Positions 8,290 through 15,243 of a stretch of DNA of 64,000 bases are shown one piece after another. The stretch covers positions 1-64,000 of the forward strand of contig JAZRIX010000062.1 in NCBI GenBank assembly GCA_045645485.1, read 5' to 3'. Position numbers and translations under genes: made by a program. The notes under the pieces are model-generated. The model was given only the letters and a program-made list of their open reading frames with translations, was not told where the DNA came from and ran no database searches. The first letter of the stretch is position 1; each line of letters begins with the position of its first letter. The DNA is from SIG440 sp045645485. GTDB taxonomy: Bacteria > Bacillota > Clostridia > Monoglobales > Monoglobaceae.

Positions 8290-8985
8290 TTATAGGAATG
8301 GTAAAAATCCGATAATCATGTCAAACACCCACAAAATCTTTGTCGCAAGAAAATTCAGAAGAAAGCTGAACAAGGGAGTGTTTATCAATATAATAAGGAT
8401 AATAAAACCGTACTGTTCATACTGCATAATTTTGAAATAAATTCTGGCAGGAAGAACTGCATTCAGGATTTTTGAACCGTCCAACGGAGGAATAGGAATC
8501 AGATTGAATACCGCAAGACTTATATTCAGTGAAATCAAAACCTGAAGCATTGTAAGCACCACTGTTATTGAAACATATGCAAGTCTGCCAAGCTGAACAT
8601 GGCCAAACACCTTTATAATGACGGAATATGCAAGACAGCACCCAAAGCAAACAATAAGATTGCTGACAGGACCCGCAAGGGAGGTCAGAACCATACCCGA
8701 CTTGAATCTGCCTTTTTTGAAATTTCTAGGGTTTATGGGAACAGGCTTTGCCCAACCAAACCCGAAAAGGAACAGACAAATAGCACCAATGGGGTCAAGA
8801 TGACTGAGAGGTCTGATATTCAGTCTGCCCATATTCTTTGCGGTATCATCGCCCATTCTGTACGCTGCATAACCGTGTGCAAATTCATGTATTGAAAGTG
8901 AAAAAAGTACGCAGAAAACAGTGAGAAGCATTTCCGCAATACCTTCCCAGCCATTTCCGAACCAATGACTAATTCTGCTGAACAT
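8290..8985 (-). CDS. Site-2 protease family (M50) membrane peptidase
   Basis: Intramembrane zinc metalloprotease of the YwhC type, with four to six membrane segments. The HExxH zinc motif is HEFAH near residue 33, followed by GRLNIRPLSHLDPIG, the FGWAKPVPINP loop and the second metal motif NLIPIPPLDGSK near 165. Substrates of this subgroup are mostly unknown; in Firmicutes the gene is commonly upstream of scpA, as here. An AAAGGAG site precedes the ATG, and a consensus promoter lies at 9033-9061. Confidence 0.9.
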   Translation of the reverse strand: MFSRISHWFGNGWEGIAEMLLTVFCVLFSLSIHEFAHGYAAYRMGDDTAKNMGRLNIRPLSHLDPIGAICLFLFGFGWAKPVPINPRNFKKGRFKSGMVLTSLAGPVSNLIVCFGCCLAYSVIIKVFGHVQLGRLAYVSITVVLTMLQVLISLNISLAVFNLIPIPPLDGSKILNAVLPARIYFKIMQYEQYGFIILIILINTPLFSFLLNFLATKILWVFDMIIGFLPFL

Positions 8986-9032
8986 AATACGTTGTCTCCT
9001 TTATGCAAAAACACATATTTACAGTTCTTAAT

Positions 9033-9061
9033 ATTGTACCACAACCTTCCCGATTTGTCAA
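9033..9061 (-). promoter_or_regulatory. SigA-type promoter of the M50-scpA-scpB-DUF2953-gerW operon
   Basis: Minus strand: -35 TTGACA (9056-9061), 17-base spacer, -10 TACAAT (9033-9038). The M50 start codon follows about 48 bases downstream of the -10. Confidence 0.75.
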
Positions 9062-9073
9062 ATAATCATCACT

Positions 9074-9277
9074 ATGCCTGAAATATACTTTGTTTCCGAA
9101 TATGTTGAGTCTGTGGAATGGATGGATAAAGGACAATCACTTCCGTTCATCCAATGGGAAGGGATGCTTGCTGTAAACGCTTTAGGTTATGATTACGGCT
9201 GGACAACCAGTGTCCGCGTTGCAAAAACACGTATAAAAAATAATTTTACACAAAATAATACGGTATCTGCAAAATAA
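9074..9277 (+). CDS. Doubtful 67-codon reading frame or gene fragment
   Basis: A plus-strand frame in the 306-base gap between the M50 gene and the ECF gene. It has no ribosome site before its ATG and no recognisable domain; the middle part (WMDKGQSLPFIQWEG) looks protein-like. The frame may be a decayed fragment or chance. Apart from this, the gap holds the M50 promoter and an imperfect hairpin (ACGGTAT / ATACCGT, about 9260-9290). Confidence 0.15.
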   Translation: MPEIYFVSEYVESVEWMDKGQSLPFIQWEGMLAVNALGYDYGWTTSVRVAKTRIKNNFTQNNTVSAK

Positions 9278-9291
9278 ACGCACATACCGTC

Positions 9292-9798
9292 TTATTTTCT
9301 TTCTATTTCCTTTAATACTTTTATTATGGGATATATCAACAAGCCACAAAAGAAATTACTCACCCCGTGAATCAAATCGTATGGAATACCCGCAACGTAC
9401 CAGGCACTGAGTTCCTGATAGCTTAAGCCTGTTATAACCGCCTGAACAGGCAAATACAACAGTCCATACGTAAAGCCATGCGCAGAGCAAAGGCACATAT
9501 ACACAAGGTTCTTCACAAACGGCTTCATATTTTGAGGTAAAAGCATTACACCCACCCACAACGGAAGCCATATATACAAATATGAAAACCACCATAGTCC
9601 AAAACCGTCCAGTAAACCACTGAGCAGTATAAACACATAAATCGACCACACAGCTTTTTTGCGGTAAACTGCCGTTATTGCAACAATCATAACACCCACC
9701 AAATGAATATTGGGCAGCATAGCCAGAATAGCCTTTGATGCATATATCAACCCTCCCAGCAGTCCAAAAAGGCATATTTCACGCATATTCAGTTTCAT
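9292..9798 (-). CDS. ECF-type transporter S component (substrate-binding membrane protein)
   Basis: An integral membrane protein of 168 residues with five or six hydrophobic segments, in the size and hydropathy range of ECF transporter S components; the N-terminus ICLFGLLGGLIYASKAIL and the C-terminal GVSNFFCGLLIYPIIKVL resemble the group. S components capture a vitamin or metal and borrow the shared EcfAA'T module, which is not in this window. The partner gene, 2 bases upstream, encodes an exported DUF4430 protein, whose fold is related to the transcobalamin C-terminal domain, so a corrinoid-like ligand is possible but inferred only. Confidence 0.7.
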   Translation of the reverse strand: MKLNMREICLFGLLGGLIYASKAILAMLPNIHLVGVMIVAITAVYRKKAVWSIYVFILLSGLLDGFGLWWFSYLYIWLPLWVGVMLLPQNMKPFVKNLVYMCLCSAHGFTYGLLYLPVQAVITGLSYQELSAWYVAGIPYDLIHGVSNFFCGLLIYPIIKVLKEIERK

Positions 9799-9800
9799 AA

Positions 9801-10226
9801 TTATTCCGCCTTGATGGCATAAGCCACTCCTTCTTCTATTTCCGTCTCGGATACACCGCGGGTTGCATATTCGCCATCCACATAAAACGCCCAGTATTTT
9901 CCGTCCTTTTCATATTCGAGGGTTACGCCGTTTACAGTTTTCATATAAAGACCATAAGGACCCTTATCCCCCGATACCAGACCAGCCCTCACAAGTGCGT
10001 CACCTACGGTCTTTTCGTCTGTATGTACAGTAAAGCTTGTCTCTTCACCATCAATACCCACAACAGTAATTTCAAAAACTTCTCTTCCCTGACCAATGTC
10101 ACCGCTTTGACTTTTTAATTCTTCGCCGGATTTCGTTACGCTGTTTTCAAAAGACTTAAATACCGAAACCGACACTCCTGCAACAGCAATAAAGAAAATA
10201 ACTGCAATTATCAATATCTTTTTCAT
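9801..10226 (-). CDS. Exported DUF4430 domain protein
   Basis: Residues 1-25 form a signal peptide or membrane anchor (MKKILIIAVIFFIAVAGVS). The rest is one DUF4430 domain: a beta-rich region ITVVGIDGEETSFTVHTDEKTVGDALVRAG in pieces, then YGLYMKTVNGV, KYWAFYVDGEYATRGVSE and a terminal EGVAYAIK strand. The G-x-Y-W-x-F/Y-x-V-D-G core is diagnostic. The ATG at 10226 is used because a GGAAGAGG site sits just before it; a longer frame upstream has none. Together with the downstream ECF S component it forms a two-gene uptake unit with its own promoter. Confidence 0.8.
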   Translation of the reverse strand: MKKILIIAVIFFIAVAGVSVSVFKSFENSVTKSGEELKSQSGDIGQGREVFEITVVGIDGEETSFTVHTDEKTVGDALVRAGLVSGDKGPYGLYMKTVNGVTLEYEKDGKYWAFYVDGEYATRGVSETEIEEGVAYAIKAE

Positions 10227-10257
10227 CTTACTACCTCTTCCTTCTATTAACAAACAA

Positions 10258-10286
10258 ACTATACCATAAACCAAGAATTTTTTCAA
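10258..10286 (-). promoter_or_regulatory. Promoter of the DUF4430-ECF unit
   Basis: Minus strand: -35 TTGAAA (10281-10286), 17-base spacer, -10 TATAGT (10258-10263), 32 bases ahead of the start codon. Confidence 0.65.
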
Positions 10287-10325
10287 GCTATTGAATAAAT
10301 TTGTATAAAATTTTTTAAAAAAAGC

Positions 10326-10354
10326 TTGCATTATTGCAAATCTTGTGATATAAT
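10326..10354 (+). promoter_or_regulatory. Promoter of tRNA-Leu
   Basis: Plus strand: -35 TTGCAT (10326-10331), 17-base spacer, -10 TATAAT (10349-10354), about 20 bases before the mature tRNA 5' end. Confidence 0.7.
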
Positions 10355-10373
10355 TATTGACGCATTGAAAAAT

Positions 10374-10460
10374 GCCGGTGTGGTGGAATTGGCAGACGCG
10401 CTGGACTCAAAATCCTGTGGTAGTGATACCGTATCGGTTCGACCCCGATCACCGGCACCA
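10374..10460 (+). tRNA. tRNA-Leu (anticodon CAA)
   Basis: The acceptor arms GCCGGTG (10374-10380) and CACCGGC pair fully, with CCA encoded at 10458-10460. The D arm GGTGGAATTGGCAGAC, a long variable arm (GGTA..TACC) typical of class II tRNAs, and the T arm CGGTTCGACCCCG are all present. The anticodon loop CTCAAAA gives anticodon CAA, which reads UUG. One pair in the anticodon stem is a T-T mismatch. Confidence 0.95.
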
Positions 10461-10488
10461 AAACTTCTATCAATATTGATAGAAGTTT
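10461..10488 (+). terminator. Terminator of tRNA-Leu
   Basis: A perfect inverted repeat (10461-10472 with 10477-10488) directly follows the CCA end and runs into a T stretch. Confidence 0.8.
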
Positions 10489-10500
10489 TTTGATTTTTTT

Positions 10501-10730
10501 ACAAATGTTGGGGTTTCAGTACAGAAAAGATATTTTTACTAATAATTGAAGAAACCCTGACGGCTTTCTTTTTAACAGAAAAATGTTCTCACATTTTTCA
10601 ATCCTTCGCTAAAAACGTGCTGCAAGCACGTTTTCTTAACGTTGCGGCAACATGACGTCATTACAAGCCGTATAGCTTCATCCTGAGTTTAGCGAAGGAT
10701 CTTTCCAAAAGGTTTTACCCCAACATTTGT
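10501..10730. mobile_element. MITE-like element, copy 1 (230 bp)
   Basis: The ends are perfect 14-bp inverted repeats: ACAAATGTTGGGGT at 10501-10514 and its complement at 10717-10730. If the outermost A/T base is counted as target, TTA flanks both sides (10499-10501, 10730-10732). Inside are nested palindromes: GAAAAATGT/ACATTTTTC at 10578-10599, ATCCTTCGCTAAA at 10601-10613 with its complement at 10688-10700, AACGTGCT/AGCACGTT, and ATGACGTCAT. There is no coding capacity. A closely similar, inverted copy lies at 58040-58268. Confidence 0.75.
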
Positions 10731-10755
10731 TATAAAACCAAGAATAATAATTAAC

Positions 10756-10781
10756 AAAAAGGATGCTTCGGCATCCTTTTT
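10756..10781. terminator. Bidirectional TTCG hairpin
   Basis: AAAAAGGATGC (10756-10766), loop TTCG, then GCATCCTTTTT (10771-10781). With A runs on one side and T runs on the other it can stop transcription in both directions between the MITE and the spoVM unit. Confidence 0.7.
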
Positions 10782-10855
10782 GCTTTGTAAAAATTCTTTA
10801 AAGTAACGAAAATCTACCCACGGAATATACTAAAAACAAAGGGTTGGTGGTCAGA

Positions 10856-11029
10856 ATGTTCAAAAAAAGGAAATGTTGTTGCCGAAGAAATCTGTGCGGC
10901 GTCGGGTTTTATCTTATTTCAATAGGTGCAGGACTGCTTCTGGCGTATGCTATTCCAAGATACCTTTTGATTACGCTCATGGGAATCGGCTTGATTATCG
11001 CCGGCTTTTGTATGATTGTAAAAAAATAA
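10856..11029 (+). CDS. Small Cys-rich membrane protein upstream of spoVM
   Basis: A 57-residue protein starting MFKKRKCCCRRNLCG; three adjacent Cys and one further Cys sit in a very basic N-terminus. Two hydrophobic stretches follow (about residues 17-35 and 37-55), making a likely membrane hairpin. A GGTGG site lies 5 bases before the ATG at 10856, and the family is not one I recognise. It is 21 bases upstream of spoVM and probably cotranscribed, so a sporulation-linked role is plausible but inferred from position only. Confidence 0.6.
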   Translation: MFKKRKCCCRRNLCGVGFYLISIGAGLLLAYAIPRYLLITLMGIGLIIAGFCMIVKK

Positions 11030-11050
11030 TCAGGAAAGGGGAGAAACTCA

Positions 11051-11137
11051 TTGAAAATTGTGGTAGTGAAAGCACCTGGTTTTCTGAGAGGACTTCTGAA
11101 GACAATTTTCAAAATGAAGTCTGATACCCAAGGATAA
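11051..11137 (+). CDS. spoVM: Stage V sporulation protein M (SpoVM), 28 residues
   Basis: Starting at TTG 11051, with GGAAAGGGGAG ahead of it, the 28-residue peptide has the SpoVM layout: short basic N-terminus (KIVVVKAPGFL), an amphipathic helix RGLLKTIFKMK, and a polar tail. Bacillus SpoVM has 26 residues with a comparable K-P-FLGG helix pattern and marks the curved forespore membrane for coat assembly. In Bacillus spoVM also neighbours rpmB, as here. The pattern, size, start signal and gene order agree; the TTG start and the small size would make it easy to miss. Confidence 0.75.
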   Translation: MKIVVVKAPGFLRGLLKTIFKMKSDTQG

Positions 11138-11167
11138 TCTTTTCACAAAAGCTACATAAACGAAAAA

Positions 11168-11196
11168 AAGCCATAAGTGCAATGCACTTATGGCTT
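11168..11196. terminator. Terminator between spoVM and rpmB
   Basis: A near-continuous palindrome, 14-bp arms around one base (11168-11181, 11183-11196). On the minus strand it is followed by a run of T, so it fits rpmB best, and it can also stop the converging spoVM transcript. Confidence 0.8.
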
Positions 11197-11208
11197 CTGT
11201 GTTTAAAA

Positions 11209-11397
11209 TTAAACAGCTCTCTGAACTTTTCCTGATCTCAAGCATCTTGAGCAAGCATATACTCTTTTGGGAGTACCGTCAACAACCGCTCTTACTCTTC
11301 TGATGTTAGGCTTCCATGTTCTGTTGGCACGACGATGTGAGTGAGACACCTTTATACCGAACTTCATTTCTTTTCCGCAAATTTCGCACTTTGCCAT
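11209..11397 (-). CDS. rpmB: 50S ribosomal protein L28
   Basis: Large-subunit protein of 62 residues. The start MAKCEICGKEMKFGIKVSHSH is diagnostic, with a CxxC pair and a second CSRC pair near the C-terminus, so this is the zinc-binding (C+) form. The ATG at 11397 is used because GGAGGTG stands just ahead; the frame runs open upstream but without a ribosome site. Convergent with spoVM. Confidence 0.96.
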   Translation of the reverse strand: MAKCEICGKEMKFGIKVSHSHRRANRTWKPNIRRVRAVVDGTPKRVYACSRCLRSGKVQRAV

Positions 11398-11453
11398 TAT
11401 ATATACACCTCCAATTGCAATCAAAATCATAATAAATCTAACCAACTTAAAAT

Positions 11454-11482
11454 ATTATAACAGAATATTATTACTTTTGCAA
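11454..11482 (-). promoter_or_regulatory. Promoter of rpmB
   Basis: Minus strand: -35 TTGCAA (11477-11482), 17-base spacer, -10 TATAAT (11454-11459), 56 bases ahead of the start codon. Confidence 0.75.
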
Positions 11483-11601
11483 GTGTTTTTTTTAATTTTT
11501 TAAAAAAATTTCCATCTTTTTGTGGTATTAACGTAAAAAAACAGAAACCCGTGATAATAGTATAAAAAAAAGATACTTTTATATAAATATTTTTTATTAT
11601 G

Positions 11602-11607
11602 TATAAT
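11602..11607 (+). promoter_or_regulatory. Possible -10 of nagB
   Basis: TATAAT in a very AT-rich stretch 52 bases ahead of the nagB ATG. The expected -35 position holds only TTATAT, so the assignment is weak. Confidence 0.35.
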
Positions 11608-11658
11608 ATATAATAAATGTAAATATGAATATAAACAAAAAATAGGAGTGAAATCATC

Positions 11659-12381
11659 ATGAGAGTAATAATTTGTGAAAATTATGAAGAGGTTTCCGCA
11701 CAGGCAGCAAAAATTGTTGCCAGCCAGTTGGTCCTGAAGCCCGATTCAATTCTGGGGCTCGCTACAGGTTCTACTCCGGTTGGAATGTACAACCTTCTTG
11801 CGGAAATGAACAAAAAAGGTGAAATTGACTTTGAAGCAGTAGAAACCTTCAACCTCGACGAATACTACCCCATGGCAGCAGACCATGACCAGAGCTACCG
11901 TTATTTTATGAACGAAAATCTTTTCAACAACATCAATATAAAGATGGAAAAAACTCATGTTCTTGACGGTACTGCCAAAGACCCCGAAAAAGAATGTGTT
12001 GACTTTGAAGCTATGATTGATGCCGCAGGAGGCATTGACCTTCAGGTTCTGGGAATTGGTCAGAACGGGCACATAGGTTTCAACGAACCCGACACCTTCC
12101 TCTATGCTGACACACATCTTACCGACCTGACCGAAAGTACAATCAACGCAAACTCAAGATTCTTTGACAAGATCGAAGATGTTCCCACCAAGGCACTTAC
12201 TATGGGTATCGCTACAATCCTCAAGTCAAAGAGAATTATCATTCTTGCAAGCGGCGCCAACAAACGTGACGTAATCACCGACCTTATAGAAGGTGAAATT
12301 TCAACAAATAATCCTGCTTCAATGCTCAAACTTCACAAAGACGTAATTGTTATCTGTGACAAGGAAGCATACTCAAAGTAG
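11659..12381 (+). CDS. nagB: Glucosamine-6-phosphate deaminase
   Basis: Converts glucosamine-6-phosphate to fructose-6-phosphate and ammonia, feeding amino sugars into glycolysis. Motifs in order: LGLATGSTPVGMY near residue 35 (phosphate loop), FNLDEYYPM near 70 (catalytic Asp), LGIGQNGHIGFNEPD near 130 (catalytic His region), and AKxxxI-type TNNPASMLKLH near the C-terminus. Length 240 fits the short Firmicute form. AGGAG lies 9 bases before the ATG. It stands alone on the plus strand with its own terminator, adjacent to an oligosaccharide transporter on the other strand. Confidence 0.95.
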   Translation: MRVIICENYEEVSAQAAKIVASQLVLKPDSILGLATGSTPVGMYNLLAEMNKKGEIDFEAVETFNLDEYYPMAADHDQSYRYFMNENLFNNINIKMEKTHVLDGTAKDPEKECVDFEAMIDAAGGIDLQVLGIGQNGHIGFNEPDTFLYADTHLTDLTESTINANSRFFDKIEDVPTKALTMGIATILKSKRIIILASGANKRDVITDLIEGEISTNNPASMLKLHKDVIVICDKEAYSK

Positions 12382-12432
12382 TATATAATTACATTTTGCG
12401 CTTTTGATAATTATATATTAAAACAATACAAA

Positions 12433-12463
12433 AGGATCGTCTTCGGGCGGTCCTCGTTTTTTT
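12433..12463 (+). terminator. Terminator of nagB
   Basis: AGGATCGTC (12433-12441), TTCG loop, GGCGGTCCT (12446-12454) with two G-T pairs, then seven T at 12457-12463. Confidence 0.85.
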
Positions 12464-12469
12464 CACTGG

Positions 12470-12525
12470 ATAAAGCGGGTTTGCCGCTCGCACAAGTGGA
12501 GATTGCAGCATTTACGATTTCACTC
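12470..12525. repeat. Degenerate GC-rich intergenic repeat, copy C
   Basis: The stretch ataaagcgggtttgccgctcg and a later gcagcatttacg share order and spacing with better-conserved copies at 16621-16673 and 50338-50386. Similarity is partial, so membership is tentative. Confidence 0.3.
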
Positions 12526-12584
12526 CGACTATTTAATCTTGTTTTTGTATGCTGGAAACCGCAATTTCTTAGTATACAAAAAAA

Positions 12585-12617
12585 CGCACAAACGTTGCTT
12601 TTGGCAACATTTGTGCG
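12585..12617 (-). terminator. Terminator of the oligosaccharide transporter operon
   Basis: CGCACAAA (12585-12592) and GTTGC (12594-12598) pair with GCAAC (12604-12608) and TTTGTGCG (12610-12617), with one internal mismatch; seven T follow on the minus strand. Confidence 0.85.
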
Positions 12618-12662
12618 CTTGATTTTCAAATACTGTAGTGCAGCATTTTCATTGCAAAATAA

Positions 12663-14261
12663 TTATTTTATAATTTCCTTTATTGCTTCCTGATATACGT
12701 CATAAGTTTTCTGATTGATTTCAAGGAATTCATCTGCACCAAGGCTCTTGAGCTGTTCGAGGTACTTATCCCAATCCTTTTCTACATCACTCTTGCCCAT
12801 AATCCAGTTAGCCTTGTTCTGTTCAACAATGTTAAACAGATCTGTCTGGAGAACTGAAAGTCTTGTGGAATCAGCAGGTGTGTAGTAAGGACGAGGCCAT
12901 GTTTCCTTATCAATAAAGGGTTCATACAATGCATAAAGCTCATCATATGTCTTGAAGCCGTCCTGGTCTTCAATGATAACACCACGATCCTCTTCACGGT
13001 TCATATAACCCGGCATATGAGGACCGAATGTTGTATTGCTGTAGTACATATCAGAAATTGATTCACGTCCCTGTTCAGCGGGATCATTCCACTTGTACAT
13101 TTCTCCATCTTTATGGAACGATGCATTGATTTTGCCGTTTGCAACTGTATCAACCTCACCGTACCAGTTCACAATTGTGTTATCCTTGTCATAGAATGTA
13201 TCAATCCATGCCATAGCAGCCTTGGGATCTTCACAGGCTGAAGTTACATGAGCAGCATTTCTTGAGCCGATTGAACCGGGATGGATATGAACAACAGGAG
13301 TAATCTTTCCATCTGCGCTGAGAGGCGGAATTACCACATACTGATCCATGTTGACGCCAAAGGGATTTTCCTTACCAAAGGTTACACCAACAATAGGTAT
13401 GTCTGACTGAAGCGTTGAGTTAAATGTGTTTGATTCGTATGTAAAGCACTGAATATCAAGAAGTCCTTCTTTGTAGAGTTCTGCATAGAACTTAATCATT
13501 TCTTTCCATTCAGGAAGCATAGGGGTGAAAGCAACCTTGCCGTCGCGAACATTCAGATATGCATCATACATGCCGAATTTTGTTGAAATACCCCAACATG
13601 AAAGGAGTGTTTCAGGATAGTTGTAAGCACCTTCATTATAGAAAGTCATAGGAATTTCATCAGCCTTGCCGTTGCCGTTGGGGTCTTCTGTCTTGAACTT
13701 TTTGAGAACCTCCTTAAGTTCAGGAAGTGTTGTGGGAACCTGAAGGTTAAGCTTGTCAAGCCAAGCCTTGTTAATCCACCAGAAGGTTTCAATGAATGCA
13801 CCCTTGCCGCCGCTGTATGAAGGAAGTGCATAAATATGACCGTCAGGAGAGGTTGCAATAGCTCTTGTTGTAGGCTGTTCTTCAAACATTCTCCAGATAT
13901 TTGGTGTATTTTCCTCTGTGATATAGTCTTCCAAAGGAATCAAAACACCCTGTGCCGCATACTTTGCTACGTCAACATTCTGGAATGCATTCTTGAGGAT
14001 AATGTCAGGATAGTCGCCTGATGACATAATCATACTTATATCACCGGCAAACCACTCGATTTCATAATCGGGTGAATTTGCAGCCCATTTTTGCTGATAA
14101 TATCTGAAGATATCCTTCTTTTCCGGTTCATCTCCGACTACATAACCATATACTGTAAATTTACCGTCATTTACTGCTGTTGATCCGCCACAACCTGTGA
14201 AAGCCAGAGCCATAGCAGCCATCATTGCAACTACAAGTACGCAACTGATGATTTTTTTCAT
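12663..14261 (-). CDS. Extracellular solute-binding lipoprotein, oligosaccharide ABC transporter
   Basis: Captures a carbohydrate outside the membrane and passes it to the two permeases encoded upstream. The signal peptide MKKIISCVLVVAMMAAMALAF ends in a lipobox FTGC, so Cys becomes lipidated near residue 24. The mature part of about 500 residues matches family 1 solute-binding proteins of the LplA/YtcQ type (EIEWFAGDISMIMSSGDYPDIIL, WWINKAWLDKLNLQVPTTL in pieces, a Ca-like DPNGNGKADEIPMTF loop). It follows the LplC-like gene by 78 bases containing a weak GCAG/CTGC stem. The substrate cannot be read from sequence. Confidence 0.88.
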   Translation of the reverse strand: MKKIISCVLVVAMMAAMALAFTGCGGSTAVNDGKFTVYGYVVGDEPEKKDIFRYYQQKWAANSPDYEIEWFAGDISMIMSSGDYPDIILKNAFQNVDVAKYAAQGVLIPLEDYITEENTPNIWRMFEEQPTTRAIATSPDGHIYALPSYSGGKGAFIETFWWINKAWLDKLNLQVPTTLPELKEVLKKFKTEDPNGNGKADEIPMTFYNEGAYNYPETLLSCWGISTKFGMYDAYLNVRDGKVAFTPMLPEWKEMIKFYAELYKEGLLDIQCFTYESNTFNSTLQSDIPIVGVTFGKENPFGVNMDQYVVIPPLSADGKITPVVHIHPGSIGSRNAAHVTSACEDPKAAMAWIDTFYDKDNTIVNWYGEVDTVANGKINASFHKDGEMYKWNDPAEQGRESISDMYYSNTTFGPHMPGYMNREEDRGVIIEDQDGFKTYDELYALYEPFIDKETWPRPYYTPADSTRLSVLQTDLFNIVEQNKANWIMGKSDVEKDWDKYLEQLKSLGADEFLEINQKTYDVYQEAIKEIIK

Positions 14262-14339
14262 TTTACTTCATCCTTTCTTTAATAAAGTGCAGATTTTACC
14301 GGACAACCTGCAAACCGATTTTTCACACCAAGCTTTGGA

Positions 14340-15224
14340 TTAACCCTTTACTGAGCCAATCATAACACCCTGTACAAAGTATTTCTGCACGAAGGGGTAA
14401 AGAATTATCATAGGAAGTGCTGCAAGAAGAATTGTAGAATACTTTACAAGTTCCTTAAGTTTTTCTGCACTTGCCGCATACTGAGCATCAACCATTTCCA
14501 TTCCACCGGTAGAAAGATTTGTTGTCAGATTTCTGAGTATAAGCTGGAGATTGTACATTTCAGGCGATCTCATATAATAGAGAACTGAAAGGTAAACATT
14601 CCAGTGACTGAGAGCATGATAAAGAACCATAACTGCAATAATAGCCTTTGAAAGCGGAATAACCATCCTGAAGAAAAATGTAAAATAGCTGCCACCATCT
14701 ATTTTTACTGATTCATATAATTCTTCCGAAACGTTACTTACAAAGAAGCTTCGGCAAATAATCATATTGTAAATATTGAATGCACCGGGAAGCACAAGTG
14801 CCCAAACCGTATCAAAGAGACCAAGACTCTTGATAAGCAGGTATCTCGGAACAGTACCGCCGTCAAAATACATTGTGATAAGACACAATGTTGTAAACAA
14901 ACCCTTTCCCACAAGCTCCTTTCTTGAAAGAGCAAATGATGCAGGAATAAGCACCAGAATATTGATCAATGTACCGATAAGCGTATAAACAAGAGAGTTT
15001 CTATAACCAAGCCAGATTGTCTTGTATTCAAAAGCTCTCTGATAACCTTCCCATGTAATGCCACGCGGCAACAGAAGAGTCTTTCCCGCATTAACATAAG
15101 CAGGATCGGATATTGATGCAACAATAACAAAGTATAAGGGATACATAACAATAAAAAGTATGATTCCCATAAGTATATAGTTGAAAAAATCAAAAACTTT
15201 GTCTGAACCAGTTTTTTTAATCAT
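14340..15224 (-). CDS. Carbohydrate ABC transporter permease (LplC/YtcP type)
   Basis: Inner-membrane permease with six membrane segments. The EAA loop is recognisable near residues 185-205 (ELYESVKIDGGSYFTFFFRMV, one base over in pieces) with the conserved G of the coupling helix, and the C-terminus ends with the YPFVQKYFVQGVMIGSVKG pattern usual in this subfamily. The ATG at 15224 has GGAGGGG nine bases upstream; the frame is open further upstream without a ribosome site. It pairs with the LplB-like permease 19 bases upstream. Confidence 0.92.
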   Translation of the reverse strand: MIKKTGSDKVFDFFNYILMGIILFIVMYPLYFVIVASISDPAYVNAGKTLLLPRGITWEGYQRAFEYKTIWLGYRNSLVYTLIGTLINILVLIPASFALSRKELVGKGLFTTLCLITMYFDGGTVPRYLLIKSLGLFDTVWALVLPGAFNIYNMIICRSFFVSNVSEELYESVKIDGGSYFTFFFRMVIPLSKAIIAVMVLYHALSHWNVYLSVLYYMRSPEMYNLQLILRNLTTNLSTGGMEMVDAQYAASAEKLKELVKYSTILLAALPMIILYPFVQKYFVQGVMIGSVKG

Positions 15225-15243
15225 AATTATATTCCCCTCCTTC

